64,000 nt of DNA from Salipiger abyssi (GCF_017311415.1 NZ_JAEKIS010000002.1:62001-126000), one strand, 5' to 3'. Counted from the stretch's first letter, positions 35,028 to 45,392 are shown. Made by a program: numbers and translations. The notes: generated by a model from the sequence alone, not told the origin.

Positions 35028-35762
35028 GCGGGGCGGCGGTGCCGTGCCGCAATTCCGCCTTTTCGCGAGAACCGTCTGGGGCAGCACCCGATTCGTGCCG
35101 TTTTTTCGTCGAATGATTCGCATTTTCGGGGGTGCCGCGCCGGGTGGCTTGGTCCAATGCCTTCCGCTACGGTAGATTGATCACGGTCGCGCGACAACCG
35201 CTGCCACATTTTCCGCAAACGTGTGGGGCTCTCTGCTCGAGCACGGCGCCCCTCTCACTGTTTCGCATCAACCGACAATTTGGCCGGTTCGTCGCTGGGC
35301 GTTCGCCGCGTTCACGCCTTATTTTTCAGGCCAAAACGCCACGCCCCGTCGTTCAAAACGGAAACAATACTCTCAAAAACGCCGTAAAACGCCTTGGAAA
35401 AATTGGCGAAAAATTGCCTCTTATCCGAGGTGACCGCCCCTTTTGCGCCATTTTCCGCTTTGTGTCGCTGCGATGCCGCCTTATTAATTTCCTCAAGCCC
35501 AACTGGGGGGTGAAGACTGCTGGCCACGGGGGCGGCCGCTGAACTGTCAGGCATCCGCAAGGATGCGTAGGGATGCGCATGGGGAGAACCCCGCCGCCGC
35601 GAAGCTGCGCTTCGTCCACACAAAATGTGGGCGCGGGCGCATGATCCCAACGCAGACCTTGCAGGCATGACGAGCGAAACAACAGGCGGCGCAACGATGT
35701 GCCGTCGCCGTGGAAGCGGTTCCGGGGCCTGTCCCCGTCTGACGTAATGAGGGTCGAAAACA
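35028..35762. other. 735-bp intergenic region with a structured leader before the Hint gene
   Basis: No credible gene in either strand; the open frames here lack start signals and overlap each other. GC falls to about 55% between 35221 and 35520. From 35551 four stem-loops follow in 80 bases: GCATCC-GCAA-GGATGC (35551-35566), GGGG/CCCC (35581-35592), CGAAGC/GCTTCG (35600-35614) and CCACA/TGTGG (35616-35630). A further CGGGG/CCCCG lies at 35723-35737. The start codon at 35763 follows TGAGGGTCG. This looks like a structured 5' UTR or a small RNA. Confidence 0.55.
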
Positions 35763-37883
35763 ATGGCTGATCTGGTTCTGGATTGGAGCGCGCTTGGCGC
35801 TTACGGCACCAACCTTGACGACACCGCACCCGATGCGGTTACCACCACCGTGGAAACCGGCGGCGTCGCTGTCGACATCACCTTTACCGCACAGGATGAC
35901 GAGGCGCAGGCCTTTACCGTCACCTATGACGGTTATGTGCCTGAGGGATCAGACACCGACCCCAATTCGCATCTCAAGCTGTTCGGCACCGGCGGTGACG
36001 GCGGCGGGACCGTGTCCTCCACCTCGACCACCGTACTCGACTTCCGCGCCAGCAGCGAAGCCTATGGCGATTCGGTCGAGAACATCTCCTTCCTTCTGAA
36101 CGACGTCGACGGCGGTGACGGTGGCGATCTCGGCGACTTGTCGGAATATGCCCGCGCCGCGATGGGCGAAGGCGAAAGCTTTCAGGACAATGTGACCATT
36201 CTCGCCTACGACGCCGAGGGCAATCCGGTCGACGTAACCATGACTGCGCTCGGCGCCGGCACCAATATCAGCGGCGACACCGCCACCGGCGACGAGGTGA
36301 CCAACTTCGCCGAGCAGGATGGCACCGTGCGTGTGGATATCGCCGGCCCGGTTTCGCGGATCGAGGTCGTTTACGAGAACGGCGGCAACTCCACGCAGGG
36401 TGTGCTGATCTCCGATGTTGCCTTCTCGACCACCGATAGCGTCGACGACGTGCCGGTGGCCGTGGACGATACGGTGACAACCGACGAGGACGTGGCCGTT
36501 GTGGTCGACGTACTGGCCAATGACAGCGATCCGCAGGGCGATCCGCTGACCGTCACCGGCGCCACCGCGACCAACGGCACTGTGACCGTTAACGACGACA
36601 ACACGCTCACATTCACGCCGGATGCCGATTACAACGGCCCGGCGGAGATCACCTATACGGTCGAAGATCCCGACGGCAATACCGCCTCGGCCAATGTCGC
36701 CGTGACGGTGAATCCGGTGAACGACGCGCCGGTCGCCAATGACGACACCGCGGACACCACCGAAGGGACGCCGGTCACGCTCGACCCGACGCTGAACGAT
36801 ACCGATGTCGACGGCGATCCGCTCTCCGTGTCCGATCTCGGCGACCCCGAAAACGGCACCGTGACGCTGAACGAAGACGGCACCGTGACCTACACGCCCG
36901 ATGACGGCTTCACCGGCGAGGATACCATTCCCTACACCGTCGATGACGGCAATGGCGGCACCGACGACGGCACCATCACCGTGACCGTCGGCGACAACCC
37001 GCCGCCGCCGCCCCCGCCGGGTGGCAACACCGACCCCGACGCAGTGAACGACCTTTACGCCACCACGCAAACCTCGCCGGTCACCTTCGATCCGACCGAG
37101 AACGACAGCGATCCCGATGGCGATCCGCTGACGATCACCTCGGTTGGCGATGCGCCGAACGGCACCGTGACGCTGAACGACGACGGCACCGTGACCTTCG
37201 TCGCCGACGAGGATTTCACCGGCTATGACTCCTTCACCTACACAATCGATGACGGCAACGGCGGCAGCGACAGCGCCTTCGTCACCGTCGAAGTGCTGCC
37301 CTGCTTTACCCCGGGCACGCTGATCGCGACGCCGCAGGGCGAACGTCTGGTCGAAGATCTGGAAGTCGGCGACCGCGTGATCACCCGCGACAACGGCATT
37401 CAGGAGATCCGCTGGATCGGCCGCAAGGACCTCACTGGCCACGAGCTGGCGCGCAAGCCGCATCTGTGCCCGGTGCTGATCCAGCAGGGCTCGCTGGGCA
37501 AGAACCTGCCCGAGCACGACCTGCTCGTCTCGCCGAACCACCGCGTGCTGGTGGCCAACGACAAGACCGCGCTTTACTTCGAAGAGCGTGAGGTTCTGGC
37601 CGCGGCCAAGCACCTGACCGGGCTCGACGGGGTGGACGAGGTGGAGACGCTTGGTGTGAGCTACATCCACATGATGTTCGACAACCACGAGGTGGTGCTG
37701 TCGAACGGCGCGTGGACCGAGAGCTTCCAGCCGGGCGACCAGTCGCTGAAAGGCGTCGGCGATGCGCAGCGTCAGGAAATCTTCGAACTCTTCCCCGAGC
37801 TCGAGCATGAGGACGGCATCAAGGCCTATGGCTCTGCACGCCGCTCGCTGAAGAAGCACGAGGCGCAGCTTCTGACCAAGTAA
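35763..37883 (+). CDS. Cadherin-like tandem-repeat protein with C-terminal Hint domain
   Basis: 706 residues. About 1-225: an unassigned Asp/Gly-rich beta domain (MADLVLDWSALGAYG). About 230-510: three bacterial Ig/cadherin-like repeats, each with a VLANDSD/LNDTDVDGDPL/ENDSDPDGDPL motif and GTVT..DDGTVTF strands; the second and third are separated by a seven-proline linker. From about 518: Hint domain of the PF13403 type, opening CFTPGTLIATPQGERLVEDLEVGDRVITRDNG, with nucleophile-position Cys and HDLLVSPNHRVLV. No signal peptide or RTX nonapeptides are visible, so a non-Sec route or type I secretion is possible but unproven. Self-cleavage is inference from the family. Two terminators follow. 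Confidence 0.85.
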   Translation: MADLVLDWSALGAYGTNLDDTAPDAVTTTVETGGVAVDITFTAQDDEAQAFTVTYDGYVPEGSDTDPNSHLKLFGTGGDGGGTVSSTSTTVLDFRASSEAYGDSVENISFLLNDVDGGDGGDLGDLSEYARAAMGEGESFQDNVTILAYDAEGNPVDVTMTALGAGTNISGDTATGDEVTNFAEQDGTVRVDIAGPVSRIEVVYENGGNSTQGVLISDVAFSTTDSVDDVPVAVDDTVTTDEDVAVVVDVLANDSDPQGDPLTVTGATATNGTVTVNDDNTLTFTPDADYNGPAEITYTVEDPDGNTASANVAVTVNPVNDAPVANDDTADTTEGTPVTLDPTLNDTDVDGDPLSVSDLGDPENGTVTLNEDGTVTYTPDDGFTGEDTIPYTVDDGNGGTDDGTITVTVGDNPPPPPPPGGNTDPDAVNDLYATTQTSPVTFDPTENDSDPDGDPLTITSVGDAPNGTVTLNDDGTVTFVADEDFTGYDSFTYTIDDGNGGSDSAFVTVEVLPCFTPGTLIATPQGERLVEDLEVGDRVITRDNGIQEIRWIGRKDLTGHELARKPHLCPVLIQQGSLGKNLPEHDLLVSPNHRVLVANDKTALYFEEREVLAAAKHLTGLDGVDEVETLGVSYIHMMFDNHEVVLSNGAWTESFQPGDQSLKGVGDAQRQEIFELFPELEHEDGIKAYGSARRSLKKHEAQLLTK

Positions 37884-37892
37884 GGGCAGCCT

Positions 37893-37927
37893 CCGGAACG
37901 GAATATGCAGCTCGTTCCGGTGCTTTT
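37893..37927 (+). terminator. First terminator after the Hint gene
   Basis: CCGGAACG (37893-37900) pairs with CGTTCCGG (37913-37920) over a 12-base loop, followed by TGCTTTT. It lies 10 bp after the stop codon. Confidence 0.65.
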
Positions 37928-37955
37928 CGACCCTGCGCCGGAACGAACAGGGGAA

Positions 37956-37984
37956 ACGGGGCGGTATCTACCGCTCCGTTTTTC
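37956..37984 (+). terminator. Second, strong intrinsic terminator after the Hint gene
   Basis: A 10-bp stem (ACGGGGCGGT/ACCGCTCCGT, one G-T pair) with an ATCT loop at 37956-37979 runs directly into TTTT. This is a canonical rho-independent terminator insulating the downstream methyltransferase gene. Confidence 0.88.
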
Positions 37985-38068
37985 TGTTTAACAAACACCA
38001 CCCGCCGCGATCCGCGGACCGCCCCGGCCCTTCCTGTGGGCGCGAAAGGGAAAGAGGATGTTCTGACC

Positions 38069-38878
38069 ATGGTTGACGATACAAGGCAGGCCATCACCGC
38101 GGCGAACAAAGCCGCCTGGCAGGCCTCTGCACCGCTGCACGGGCGCGGCGCGCAGTGGCAGCGGCTTCTGGAGAACGCGGCCCGGCCCGGTTTTTCGGTA
38201 CTCGACGCGCAGCTGACGGCGACATTGAAGACGCTCGATCCGGACGGGAAATCTGCCGTACAGATCGGCTGCAACAATGCCCGCGAACTGATTTCCCTGG
38301 CCGCGCTCGGCATCCGGCCGGAGCTTGGGATCGATCAGGCAGGCGCCTTTCTGGCGCAGGGCCGGCAGCTTGCCGAGGCGGCGGGGCTCGCGCCGCGGTT
38401 GCTCGAAGCGGACATCTACGATCTGCCCGACGATCTGGGCCGGTTCGATCTGGGACTGATCACCATCGGTGTGCTCAACTGGATGCCCGATCTGGCCGGC
38501 TTCTTCCGCACGACCGCCGGGTTGCTGGCGCCGGGCGGCCATCTGGTCATCTACGAAACCCATCCGTTTCTGGAGATGTTCGACCCCGAGGAGGAGCGCC
38601 CCTTCGAACCCGCCTTCAGCTATTTCGAGCGCCGCCCGCAGAGCGTGACCGAGACGATCACCTATGACGGAAAGAGCCATGGGCAAGGCGAAACCGGCTA
38701 TTGGTTCATTCACACACTGGGCGAGATCGTCACCGCCTGCGTCCGCTCCGGGCTGGATATCGTGACGCTGGAGGAGTTCGGCCATACGATTCGTGAACCG
38801 GACTATGATATCTATGCCGGCCGCGACGCGCAGATTCCCATGAGCTATTGCCTCGTGGCCCGGAACGCGCGCGGTTAG
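38069..38878 (+). CDS. Class I SAM-dependent methyltransferase
   Basis: 269-residue methyltransferase. The SAM-binding region is SAVQIGCNNARELISLAALG (about 65-84; the usual GxGxG appears as GCNNARE), then ELGIDQAG as the acidic strand-2 motif, and FDLGLITIGVLNWMPDL as motif IV. The C-terminal half contains an aromatic YFERRPQSVTETITYDG segment. ATG 38069 is chosen over a GTG at 38036; GAGGA lies upstream. Substrate unknown. Separate unit downstream of strong terminators. Confidence 0.82.
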   Translation: MVDDTRQAITAANKAAWQASAPLHGRGAQWQRLLENAARPGFSVLDAQLTATLKTLDPDGKSAVQIGCNNARELISLAALGIRPELGIDQAGAFLAQGRQLAEAAGLAPRLLEADIYDLPDDLGRFDLGLITIGVLNWMPDLAGFFRTTAGLLAPGGHLVIYETHPFLEMFDPEEERPFEPAFSYFERRPQSVTETITYDGKSHGQGETGYWFIHTLGEIVTACVRSGLDIVTLEEFGHTIREPDYDIYAGRDAQIPMSYCLVARNARG

Positions 38879-38964
38879 CCACGGCGCGGGATCTCGCGCT
38901 GCCCGTTTCGTCGGCGCCCGGGAACGGGTAAGCTGTTGGTGAGGCAACGAACAGGAAAAACAAT

Positions 38965-39267
38965 ATGCGCGGATTCGTATTCAAGGCGCTGGCGATCGGC
39001 CTTCTTGCGACGTTGGTCCAGCCAGACCCGGCCGCCGCCGGATGGCGCGACCGTTTCGAGGTCTATGGGGTTCCCGAGGACGATATGCTGAAGATGCGCG
39101 GCGGTCCCGGCACAGGGTTCGACGTCTATGTCGGGCTGCCGAACGGCACGGTGGTGCGTCTCATCGAATGCACACAGACCGGAGGCACACGCTGGTGCAA
39201 GGTGTCGCTCGACCGGGCACGCGGCCTCAAGGGCTGGGTGTCCTGGGCCTACCTTAGAGAGCTCTGA
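38965..39267 (+). CDS. Secreted bacterial SH3-domain protein
   Basis: 100 residues. Signal peptide (about 1-25, ending PAAA-GW), then one SH3b domain: LKMRGGPGTGFDVYVGLPNGTVVRLIEC...WCKVSLDRARGLKGWVSWAYL. Two Cys residues flanking the domain core could form a disulfide in the periplasm. Such domains usually bind cell-wall peptides; the precise role is unknown. RBS AGGA before the ATG. It converges on trpE, whose stop lies 25 bp beyond. Confidence 0.85.
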   Translation: MRGFVFKALAIGLLATLVQPDPAAAGWRDRFEVYGVPEDDMLKMRGGPGTGFDVYVGLPNGTVVRLIECTQTGGTRWCKVSLDRARGLKGWVSWAYLREL

Positions 39268-39291
39268 GCGGCTCCGGACAGGGCAACGGCC

Positions 39292-40806
39292 TCAGCTATT
39301 GCCCGTCCCGGTGAACCGCGCCGCATCCGCCGCCGCACGGCGGATGGCGTTGGATTTGTGCACGGTCTCCATATATTCCGCCTCGGGGTCGCTGTCATAG
39401 ACGATGCCGCCGCCGGCCTGGATATAGAGCTTTTCGTCCTTCACTATGGCGGTGCGCAGGGCGATGCACATATCCATGTCGCCGCCCGCCGAGAAATACC
39501 CCACGCCGCCGCCATAGACGCCGCGTTTCTCGGGCTCCAGCTCGTCGATGATCTCCATCGCGCGCACCTTGGGCGCGCCCGAAACGGTGCCCGCCGGCAT
39601 GCCGGCAAAAAACGCCGACAGCGCGTCCTGATCCTCGGCCAGCTCGCCCACCACGTTCGACACGATATGCATGACGTGGGAATAGCGCTCGATGATGAAT
39701 TTCTCGGTCGGGCGCACGGTGCCGATCTTCGACACCTTGCCGGTGTCGTTGCGGCCCAGATCGAGCAGCATGAGATGCTCCGCCAGCTCTTTCTTGTCGG
39801 CCAGCAGATCGGCCTCCAGCGCGCGATCCTCCTCGGGCGTGGCGCCGCGCGGGCGGGTGCCGGCGATGGGCCGGATGGTGACCTCGCGGCCAAAGACCCG
39901 CACGAGGATCTCGGGCGAGGCGCCGATCACCTGGAAGCCGCCGAAGTTGAAATAGAACATGAAGGGCGAGGGGTTCGTCCGCCGCAGAGAGCGGTAGAGC
40001 GCGAAGGGCGGCAGCGGGAAGTCCTGCGTCCAGCGCTGCGCCGGCACCACCTGAAAGATGTCGCCCTTGCGGATATAGTCCTTGGCCTTCTCGACGGCGG
40101 CCTTGTAGCTCTCGCGGGTGAAGTTCGACACCGGCTCGCCGGTCTCATGCGCTTCGCCCAGCTCGCGGCCCGCCTGCGGCAGCGCGCGTTCGAGATCGCG
40201 CACCGCGTCCATCACGCGCTCGGCGGCCTGCGCATAGGCGGCGCGCGCCGAGAGCCCCGCATTGACCCAGGCCGGCGACACCACGGTGACCTCGCCCTTG
40301 ACCCCGTCGAGCACCGCCACGACCGAGGGCCGCAGCATCAGCGCGTCGGGCAGGCCGAGCGGATCGGGGTTCACATCCGGCAGATGCTCGACCAGCCGGA
40401 TCATGTCATAGCCGAGATAGCCGAAGAGCCCCGCCGCCGATTGCGGCAGATCGTCGGGCAGCTCGATGCGACTTTCCTCGATCAGCGCGCGCAGCGCCGT
40501 CAGCGGATCGTCCTCCAGCGGCGTGAACGCCTCAGGATCGAAGCGTGCCTGCCGGTTGATCGCGGCTTTGCTGTCGTGGCATTTCCAGACCACATCGGGC
40601 TTCATCCCGATGATCGAATAGCGCCCGCGCACCTCGCCGCCGGTCACCGATTCCAGCATGAAGGCGTCCTTGGCGGCGCCCGTCAGCTTCAGCATCAGCG
40701 ACACCGGCGTGTCGAGATCCGCCGCCAGCCGGGCATAGACCACCTGGTTCTGCCCGGCCTCATAGGCGCGGGCAAAGTCTTCGAAAGCGGGGATGAGCGT
40801 GGCCAT
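39292..40806 (-). CDS. trpE: Anthranilate synthase component I
   Basis: Converts chorismate plus TrpG-supplied ammonia to anthranilate. 504 residues: N-terminal domain with the feedback-site element FMLESVTGGE, C-terminal chorismate-binding domain with EILVRVFGREVTIRPIAGTRPRG and DLGRNDTGKVSKIGTV, and GAPKVRAMEIIDELEPEKRG. It follows ppiD by 5 bp and is thus read in one message with a periplasmic folding factor, far from trpGD. No leader peptide is possible in the 5-bp gap. Confidence 0.97.
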   Translation of the reverse strand: MATLIPAFEDFARAYEAGQNQVVYARLAADLDTPVSLMLKLTGAAKDAFMLESVTGGEVRGRYSIIGMKPDVVWKCHDSKAAINRQARFDPEAFTPLEDDPLTALRALIEESRIELPDDLPQSAAGLFGYLGYDMIRLVEHLPDVNPDPLGLPDALMLRPSVVAVLDGVKGEVTVVSPAWVNAGLSARAAYAQAAERVMDAVRDLERALPQAGRELGEAHETGEPVSNFTRESYKAAVEKAKDYIRKGDIFQVVPAQRWTQDFPLPPFALYRSLRRTNPSPFMFYFNFGGFQVIGASPEILVRVFGREVTIRPIAGTRPRGATPEEDRALEADLLADKKELAEHLMLLDLGRNDTGKVSKIGTVRPTEKFIIERYSHVMHIVSNVVGELAEDQDALSAFFAGMPAGTVSGAPKVRAMEIIDELEPEKRGVYGGGVGYFSAGGDMDMCIALRTAIVKDEKLYIQAGGGIVYDSDPEAEYMETVHKSNAIRRAAADAARFTGTGNS

Positions 40807-40811
40807 GGTCT

Positions 40812-42659
40812 TTACTGCAAATTGCTGAGGACGGCATTGACCGCCGACTGGTCGATATCGATGCCGGCGCGGGACTGGATATCGGCGTTGAGCGCGCGGA
40901 AGAGATCCTGCGCCACGCTGTTGGCGGCGCGGTCGCGCAGCAGTCCGGAGAGCTGCTGGACCTGATCGCTTTCCATATCCACCGGGCTCACGCCGTCGAG
41001 CCGTACCACCAGCGCCACACCGTCGCCGGGCAGGGCGCGCGCCTCGCCCTCTGCCATGTCGAACACTGCCTCCAGCACCGCTGCCGGCAGGTCGGCGACG
41101 CGGGCGTCGCGGGTCAGGCCGCTTTCGGCATTGGGATCGAGCCCGGCCTCTTCGAAGCTGCCGCCATCGGCCACCTGCGTGGCGAGGCTTTCGGCCTGCG
41201 CGACCAGCGCCTGCGTTGCCTGCTCCTCTTCCCAGAGCGTGGCCACGCGCTCGCGCACCTCCTCGAAGGGCTGCGGCGCCGGGGCGCGCAGCTCGTCGAG
41301 CCGCAGCGCAAAGATGCCGCCATCGCCCAGATCCTCGATCGCCGGGTAATCGTCGGCGGTGACCGCCTCCGCCGCCTCGCGGAAGGCGGCATAGCCGGCG
41401 ATGCCCACATCGCTGGTCTCGGTCCAGTCGATCTGGTCGAGCGCCATATCGGTCTCATTGGCGAGATCTTCGAGTGTGGCGCCGCCGGCAAGCTCGTCGT
41501 CGAGGCTCTGTGCCATGCCCTCGATCACCCGGCGGGCGCGGTCGAGCACCAGCGCATCGCGCAGATCCGGCACGGCCTCGTCATAAGGCACCTCATGCGC
41601 CTCCAGCACGCCGTTCACACGGTAGAGCGCCGGGCCAAGCGAAGACGGGGCCGGACCCACGACCGTGCCGACCTCGGCACCGAACACCGCGTCGCCGGCC
41701 TCGCCAAGCTCGTTCCGCGGCAGATCGCCCAGATCGGTATCGGCCAGTGCCAGCCCGCGCTCGTCCACCAGTGTCTCGAAATCCGCCTCACCCGACGCGA
41801 TCCGGTCCATCGCGGCCTGCGCCGCCGCCTCGTCGGCAAAGACCAGCCGCTCGACCAGCCGGCGCTCGGGCATGTTGAACTCCGCATGTCGCTCCTCATA
41901 AGCGGCGCGCAGCGTGTCCTCGTCGACCTCGACCGTGTCGACGATCATGTCGGGCGTCAGCCAAGCATAGCTGATGACCTTGGTCTCGGGCAGGGTGAAG
42001 AGATCGAGATTGTCGTCATACCAGGCCTGAAGCTCCTCGTCCGAGGGCACCGGCAACCCGGTGCTCAGCGCGTCGCGACCGAGCGCCGCCCAGGTAAAGG
42101 CCCGGGTCTCGCCGGCATAGCCCAGCAGCGTCTCGACATAGGTGTCGGGCAGGGCGGTGCCCGAGAGGATCGCCGCCTGAAGCAGCGAGCGGGCGCTGTC
42201 GCGGCGCAGGCTCTCCTCGAACTCGGTCTCCTGAAGCCCGGCATTCTGTAACGCATAGGCATAGGCCGAGCGGTCGAACGTGCCGTCAGAGCCGTTGAAG
42301 GCCTGGATATTGCGCAGCTCTTCGGCGACGCGTTCGTCGCCCACGGAGAGGCCGATCCGCGCCGCCTCGTCATCCATCGCGGCGCTGGTGACCACCTGCG
42401 CCAGCACCTGATCGGTGAGGCCGAGCTGGCGCGCCTGTTCCACGGTCATCGGCTGGCCGGTCTGCGCCTCATAGGCGCTCATCTCGTTGCGCAGGGCGCG
42501 GGCGTAATCGTTGGTGGAAATCTCGGTGTCGCCCACCGTGCCGATGCTGCCGACGCCGCCGGAGAAATTCACCGTCCCGAAGGCGCCGAATCCCACGAAG
42601 GAGGCAACCAGGATTGCCCAGACGATGTATTTCGTGATGCCGCCTTTGCCGCGCGCCAT
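40812..42659 (-). CDS. ppiD: Membrane-anchored peptidyl-prolyl isomerase (PpiD/SurA type)
   Basis: 615-residue periplasmic folding factor anchored by one N-terminal helix (about 8-30, KYIVWAILVASFVGFGAFG). The SurA_N-like chaperone region (about 35-200) is followed by a degenerate parvulin domain, and helices in the C-terminal half. MARGKGGITKY at 42659 with AAGGGGAAGGG upstream is the start; the open frame extending to 42908 overlaps the aminotransferase gene and is rejected. It probably shares a transcript with trpE. Confidence 0.88.
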   Translation of the reverse strand: MARGKGGITKYIVWAILVASFVGFGAFGTVNFSGGVGSIGTVGDTEISTNDYARALRNEMSAYEAQTGQPMTVEQARQLGLTDQVLAQVVTSAAMDDEAARIGLSVGDERVAEELRNIQAFNGSDGTFDRSAYAYALQNAGLQETEFEESLRRDSARSLLQAAILSGTALPDTYVETLLGYAGETRAFTWAALGRDALSTGLPVPSDEELQAWYDDNLDLFTLPETKVISYAWLTPDMIVDTVEVDEDTLRAAYEERHAEFNMPERRLVERLVFADEAAAQAAMDRIASGEADFETLVDERGLALADTDLGDLPRNELGEAGDAVFGAEVGTVVGPAPSSLGPALYRVNGVLEAHEVPYDEAVPDLRDALVLDRARRVIEGMAQSLDDELAGGATLEDLANETDMALDQIDWTETSDVGIAGYAAFREAAEAVTADDYPAIEDLGDGGIFALRLDELRAPAPQPFEEVRERVATLWEEEQATQALVAQAESLATQVADGGSFEEAGLDPNAESGLTRDARVADLPAAVLEAVFDMAEGEARALPGDGVALVVRLDGVSPVDMESDQVQQLSGLLRDRAANSVAQDLFRALNADIQSRAGIDIDQSAVNAVLSNLQ

Positions 42660-42693
42660 GACTGCCCTTCCCCTTGCTCTCTGGCGCCCGTGT

Positions 42694-43896
42694 CTACGCC
42701 GGGGCGTCCGGCCCCGCAAGGGGCCAGTCCAGCGCGGCGAGCCGGTCGAAAAGCTCGGCGATGCCGGCACGGTCGATATTGGCGAAGGCGAGGCGGAAAT
42801 GCCGCGCGCCGGCGGGGTCGGTTGCGGGCACGAACATGGTGCCGGGCAGGGCGAGCACACCGGCATCGCGCACCATGCGCGGCCCCAGAACGTCCGAGGG
42901 CTCGGCAAAGGGATGTTCGAGATAGGCGAAATAGGCGCCGAGCCCCTTCAGCCGCCAGCCCTTGGCTTCGAGCTTCGGCATCTGCTCGGCGATGGCGCGG
43001 CCGCGGTCGAGGATCTCGTCACGCTCCTGCGCCACCCATTGCGAGAGATTCTCCAGCCCCCAGAGCGCCGCGATCTGCCCGAGCTGCGGCGCGCAGATCG
43101 CCACCGTATCCTGAAATTTCTCGATCTCGCTCAAAAGCGCCGGATCGGCGAGCAGCGCGCCGACCCGGTGGCCGGTGAGACGATAGGCCTTGGAAAAGCT
43201 GTAGAGTTGGATCAGCGTCGTCTCGTGCCCCTCGCGGCTCAGCAGATCGTGCGGCGGGCCGGAGCGGCTGTCGAAATCCTTGTAGGTCTCGTCGACGATC
43301 AGTCGCAGCCCATGCTCGCGCGCCAGATCGTAAAGCGCGCCGAGGGTCTCGGCGGGATATTCCACGCCGCCGGGATTGTTGGGCGATACCAATACGATGG
43401 CGCGGGTGCGTGGGGTGATCAGCGCGCGGGCGGTCTCGGCCTCGGGCAGCAGCGCGTCATCGGTGGGCAGCGGCACGGTGACCACGCCCTGCATGTCGAG
43501 CCACATCTTGTGATTGAAATACCAGGGCGTCGGCAGCAGCACCTCGTCGCCCTCACCGCAGAGCGCCGCCAGCGTCGCGGCAAAGGCCTGGTTGCAGCCG
43601 GCGGTGATGGCCACCCGCCCGGGCGAGACCTCGGCGCCGTAATGCGCGCTCCAGTTCTTTGCCAGCGCGGCCCGCAGCGCCGGCAGGCCCAGCACCGGGC
43701 CGTAGAGATGGGTTTCCGGGCGCTCGATGGCCTCGGCCATGGCGCGGCGCAGCGCCGGCGGCGGCGGATCCACCGGCGCGGCCTGGCTGACATTGAGCAG
43801 CGGGCGCCCGGGCGGGAAGGTGACGCCCTCGATCCAGCGTTTCGCCTCCGGAACGGGCGGGGTGAAGGTGGCTTCGGTGCGGCTCTGATGAGGCAT
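42694..43896 (-). CDS. PLP-dependent class I/II aminotransferase
   Basis: 400 residues of fold-type I. AITAGCNQAFAATLAALCGEGDEVLLPTPWYFNHKMW, LVSPNNPGGVEYP and the PLP-lysine motif LYSFSKAYRLTGHRVG are all present. Start MPHQSRTEA at 43896 with GGGAG upstream. Substrate not readable from sequence; relatives act on aromatic or branched amino acids. Downstream of the HxlR-type regulator (67 bp), same strand. Confidence 0.9.
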   Translation of the reverse strand: MPHQSRTEATFTPPVPEAKRWIEGVTFPPGRPLLNVSQAAPVDPPPPALRRAMAEAIERPETHLYGPVLGLPALRAALAKNWSAHYGAEVSPGRVAITAGCNQAFAATLAALCGEGDEVLLPTPWYFNHKMWLDMQGVVTVPLPTDDALLPEAETARALITPRTRAIVLVSPNNPGGVEYPAETLGALYDLAREHGLRLIVDETYKDFDSRSGPPHDLLSREGHETTLIQLYSFSKAYRLTGHRVGALLADPALLSEIEKFQDTVAICAPQLGQIAALWGLENLSQWVAQERDEILDRGRAIAEQMPKLEAKGWRLKGLGAYFAYLEHPFAEPSDVLGPRMVRDAGVLALPGTMFVPATDPAGARHFRLAFANIDRAGIAELFDRLAALDWPLAGPDAPA

Positions 43897-43963
43897 GTGC
43901 TGGGGCTCCCGCGACAGGTCGCGGCACGCTAGCAGCATGATCCGGCGGCGAAAAGGGGCGGGC

Positions 43964-44383
43964 TCACTCCGCCGCGTCAAAGGCGGTGCGGGCGGCGCGG
44001 ATGCGGTCGTGATTGCGGTCGGCCCAGTCGGTCAGCACCGCGATCGGGTCGAGCGCCGATTGCCCCAGCTCGGTCAGCGCGTATTCCACCGAGGGTGGCT
44101 TGGTCGGGTAGACGGCGCGCGAAATCAGCCCGTCGCGTTCGAGCTGCCGCAGGCTCTGGGTCAGCATGCGTTTCGAGATATCGCCCACCTGCCGTTGCAG
44201 CGCCGAGAAGCGGCGCGGTCCGGGGGTGAGCGCGATCAGGATGAGCAGCGTCCATTTCTGCCCGACGCGGTCGAGCACGTCGCGGATCGGGCAGGCGGCG
44301 GGATTGTCCGGTGCTCCGTGCAGCGCCGCCATTTGTACGAGCGTGTCGAAGGCGGGGCGGTTACCTGACTGTGCCCTGGTCAT
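43964..44383 (-). CDS. HxlR-family redox-type transcriptional regulator
   Basis: 139-residue winged helix-turn-helix protein. Typical HxlR features: [32 protein letters not shown] with the redox-relevant Cys near residue 31, and [19 protein letters not shown]. Divergent from the quinone reductase-like gene at 44485, the same arrangement as E. coli ytfH/ytfG, implying that it regulates that gene and itself through the shared 101-bp region. Confidence 0.92.
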   Translation of the reverse strand: MTRAQSGNRPAFDTLVQMAALHGAPDNPAACPIRDVLDRVGQKWTLLILIALTPGPRRFSALQRQVGDISKRMLTQSLRQLERDGLISRAVYPTKPPSVEYALTELGQSALDPIAVLTDWADRNHDRIRAARTAFDAAE

Positions 44384-44416
44384 GAAAAAGTGCCTCCTTT
44401 ACGGGTTCAGCTCGGC

Positions 44417-44433
44417 GGTCTACATCTGAGACC
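44417..44433. promoter_or_regulatory. Candidate HxlR operator
   Basis: Inverted repeat GGTCT-N7-AGACC between the divergent HxlR and oxidoreductase genes. A further half-like TAGACC lies near 44447. It is the only clear dyad in the shared region. Confidence 0.5.
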
Positions 44434-44484
44434 ATATCGCGGAAATAGACCAGACAGCGACAAAAGAAAAGGAAGGAGATCCCA

Positions 44485-45354
<870 letters not shown>

Positions 45355-45360
45355 CGCAAA

Positions 45361-45391
45361 CCGCCCCGCGCCATATGTCGGCGCGGGGCGG
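45361..45391 (+). terminator. Long GC hairpin after the quinone reductase gene
   Basis: A perfect 12-bp stem, CCGCCCCGCGCC (45361-45372) and its complement (45380-45391), encloses ATATGTC. There is no U-tract, but it lies directly after the stop codon and before the tandem palindromes, between convergent genes. Confidence 0.65.
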
Positions 45392-45392
45392 G

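Noticed and set aside
35132-35829. Short frames in the leader region on both strands (for example 35132-35542 plus and 35353-35829 minus)
   Set aside because: They overlap each other, lack start signals and give no recognisable protein; the region is better explained as untranslated.
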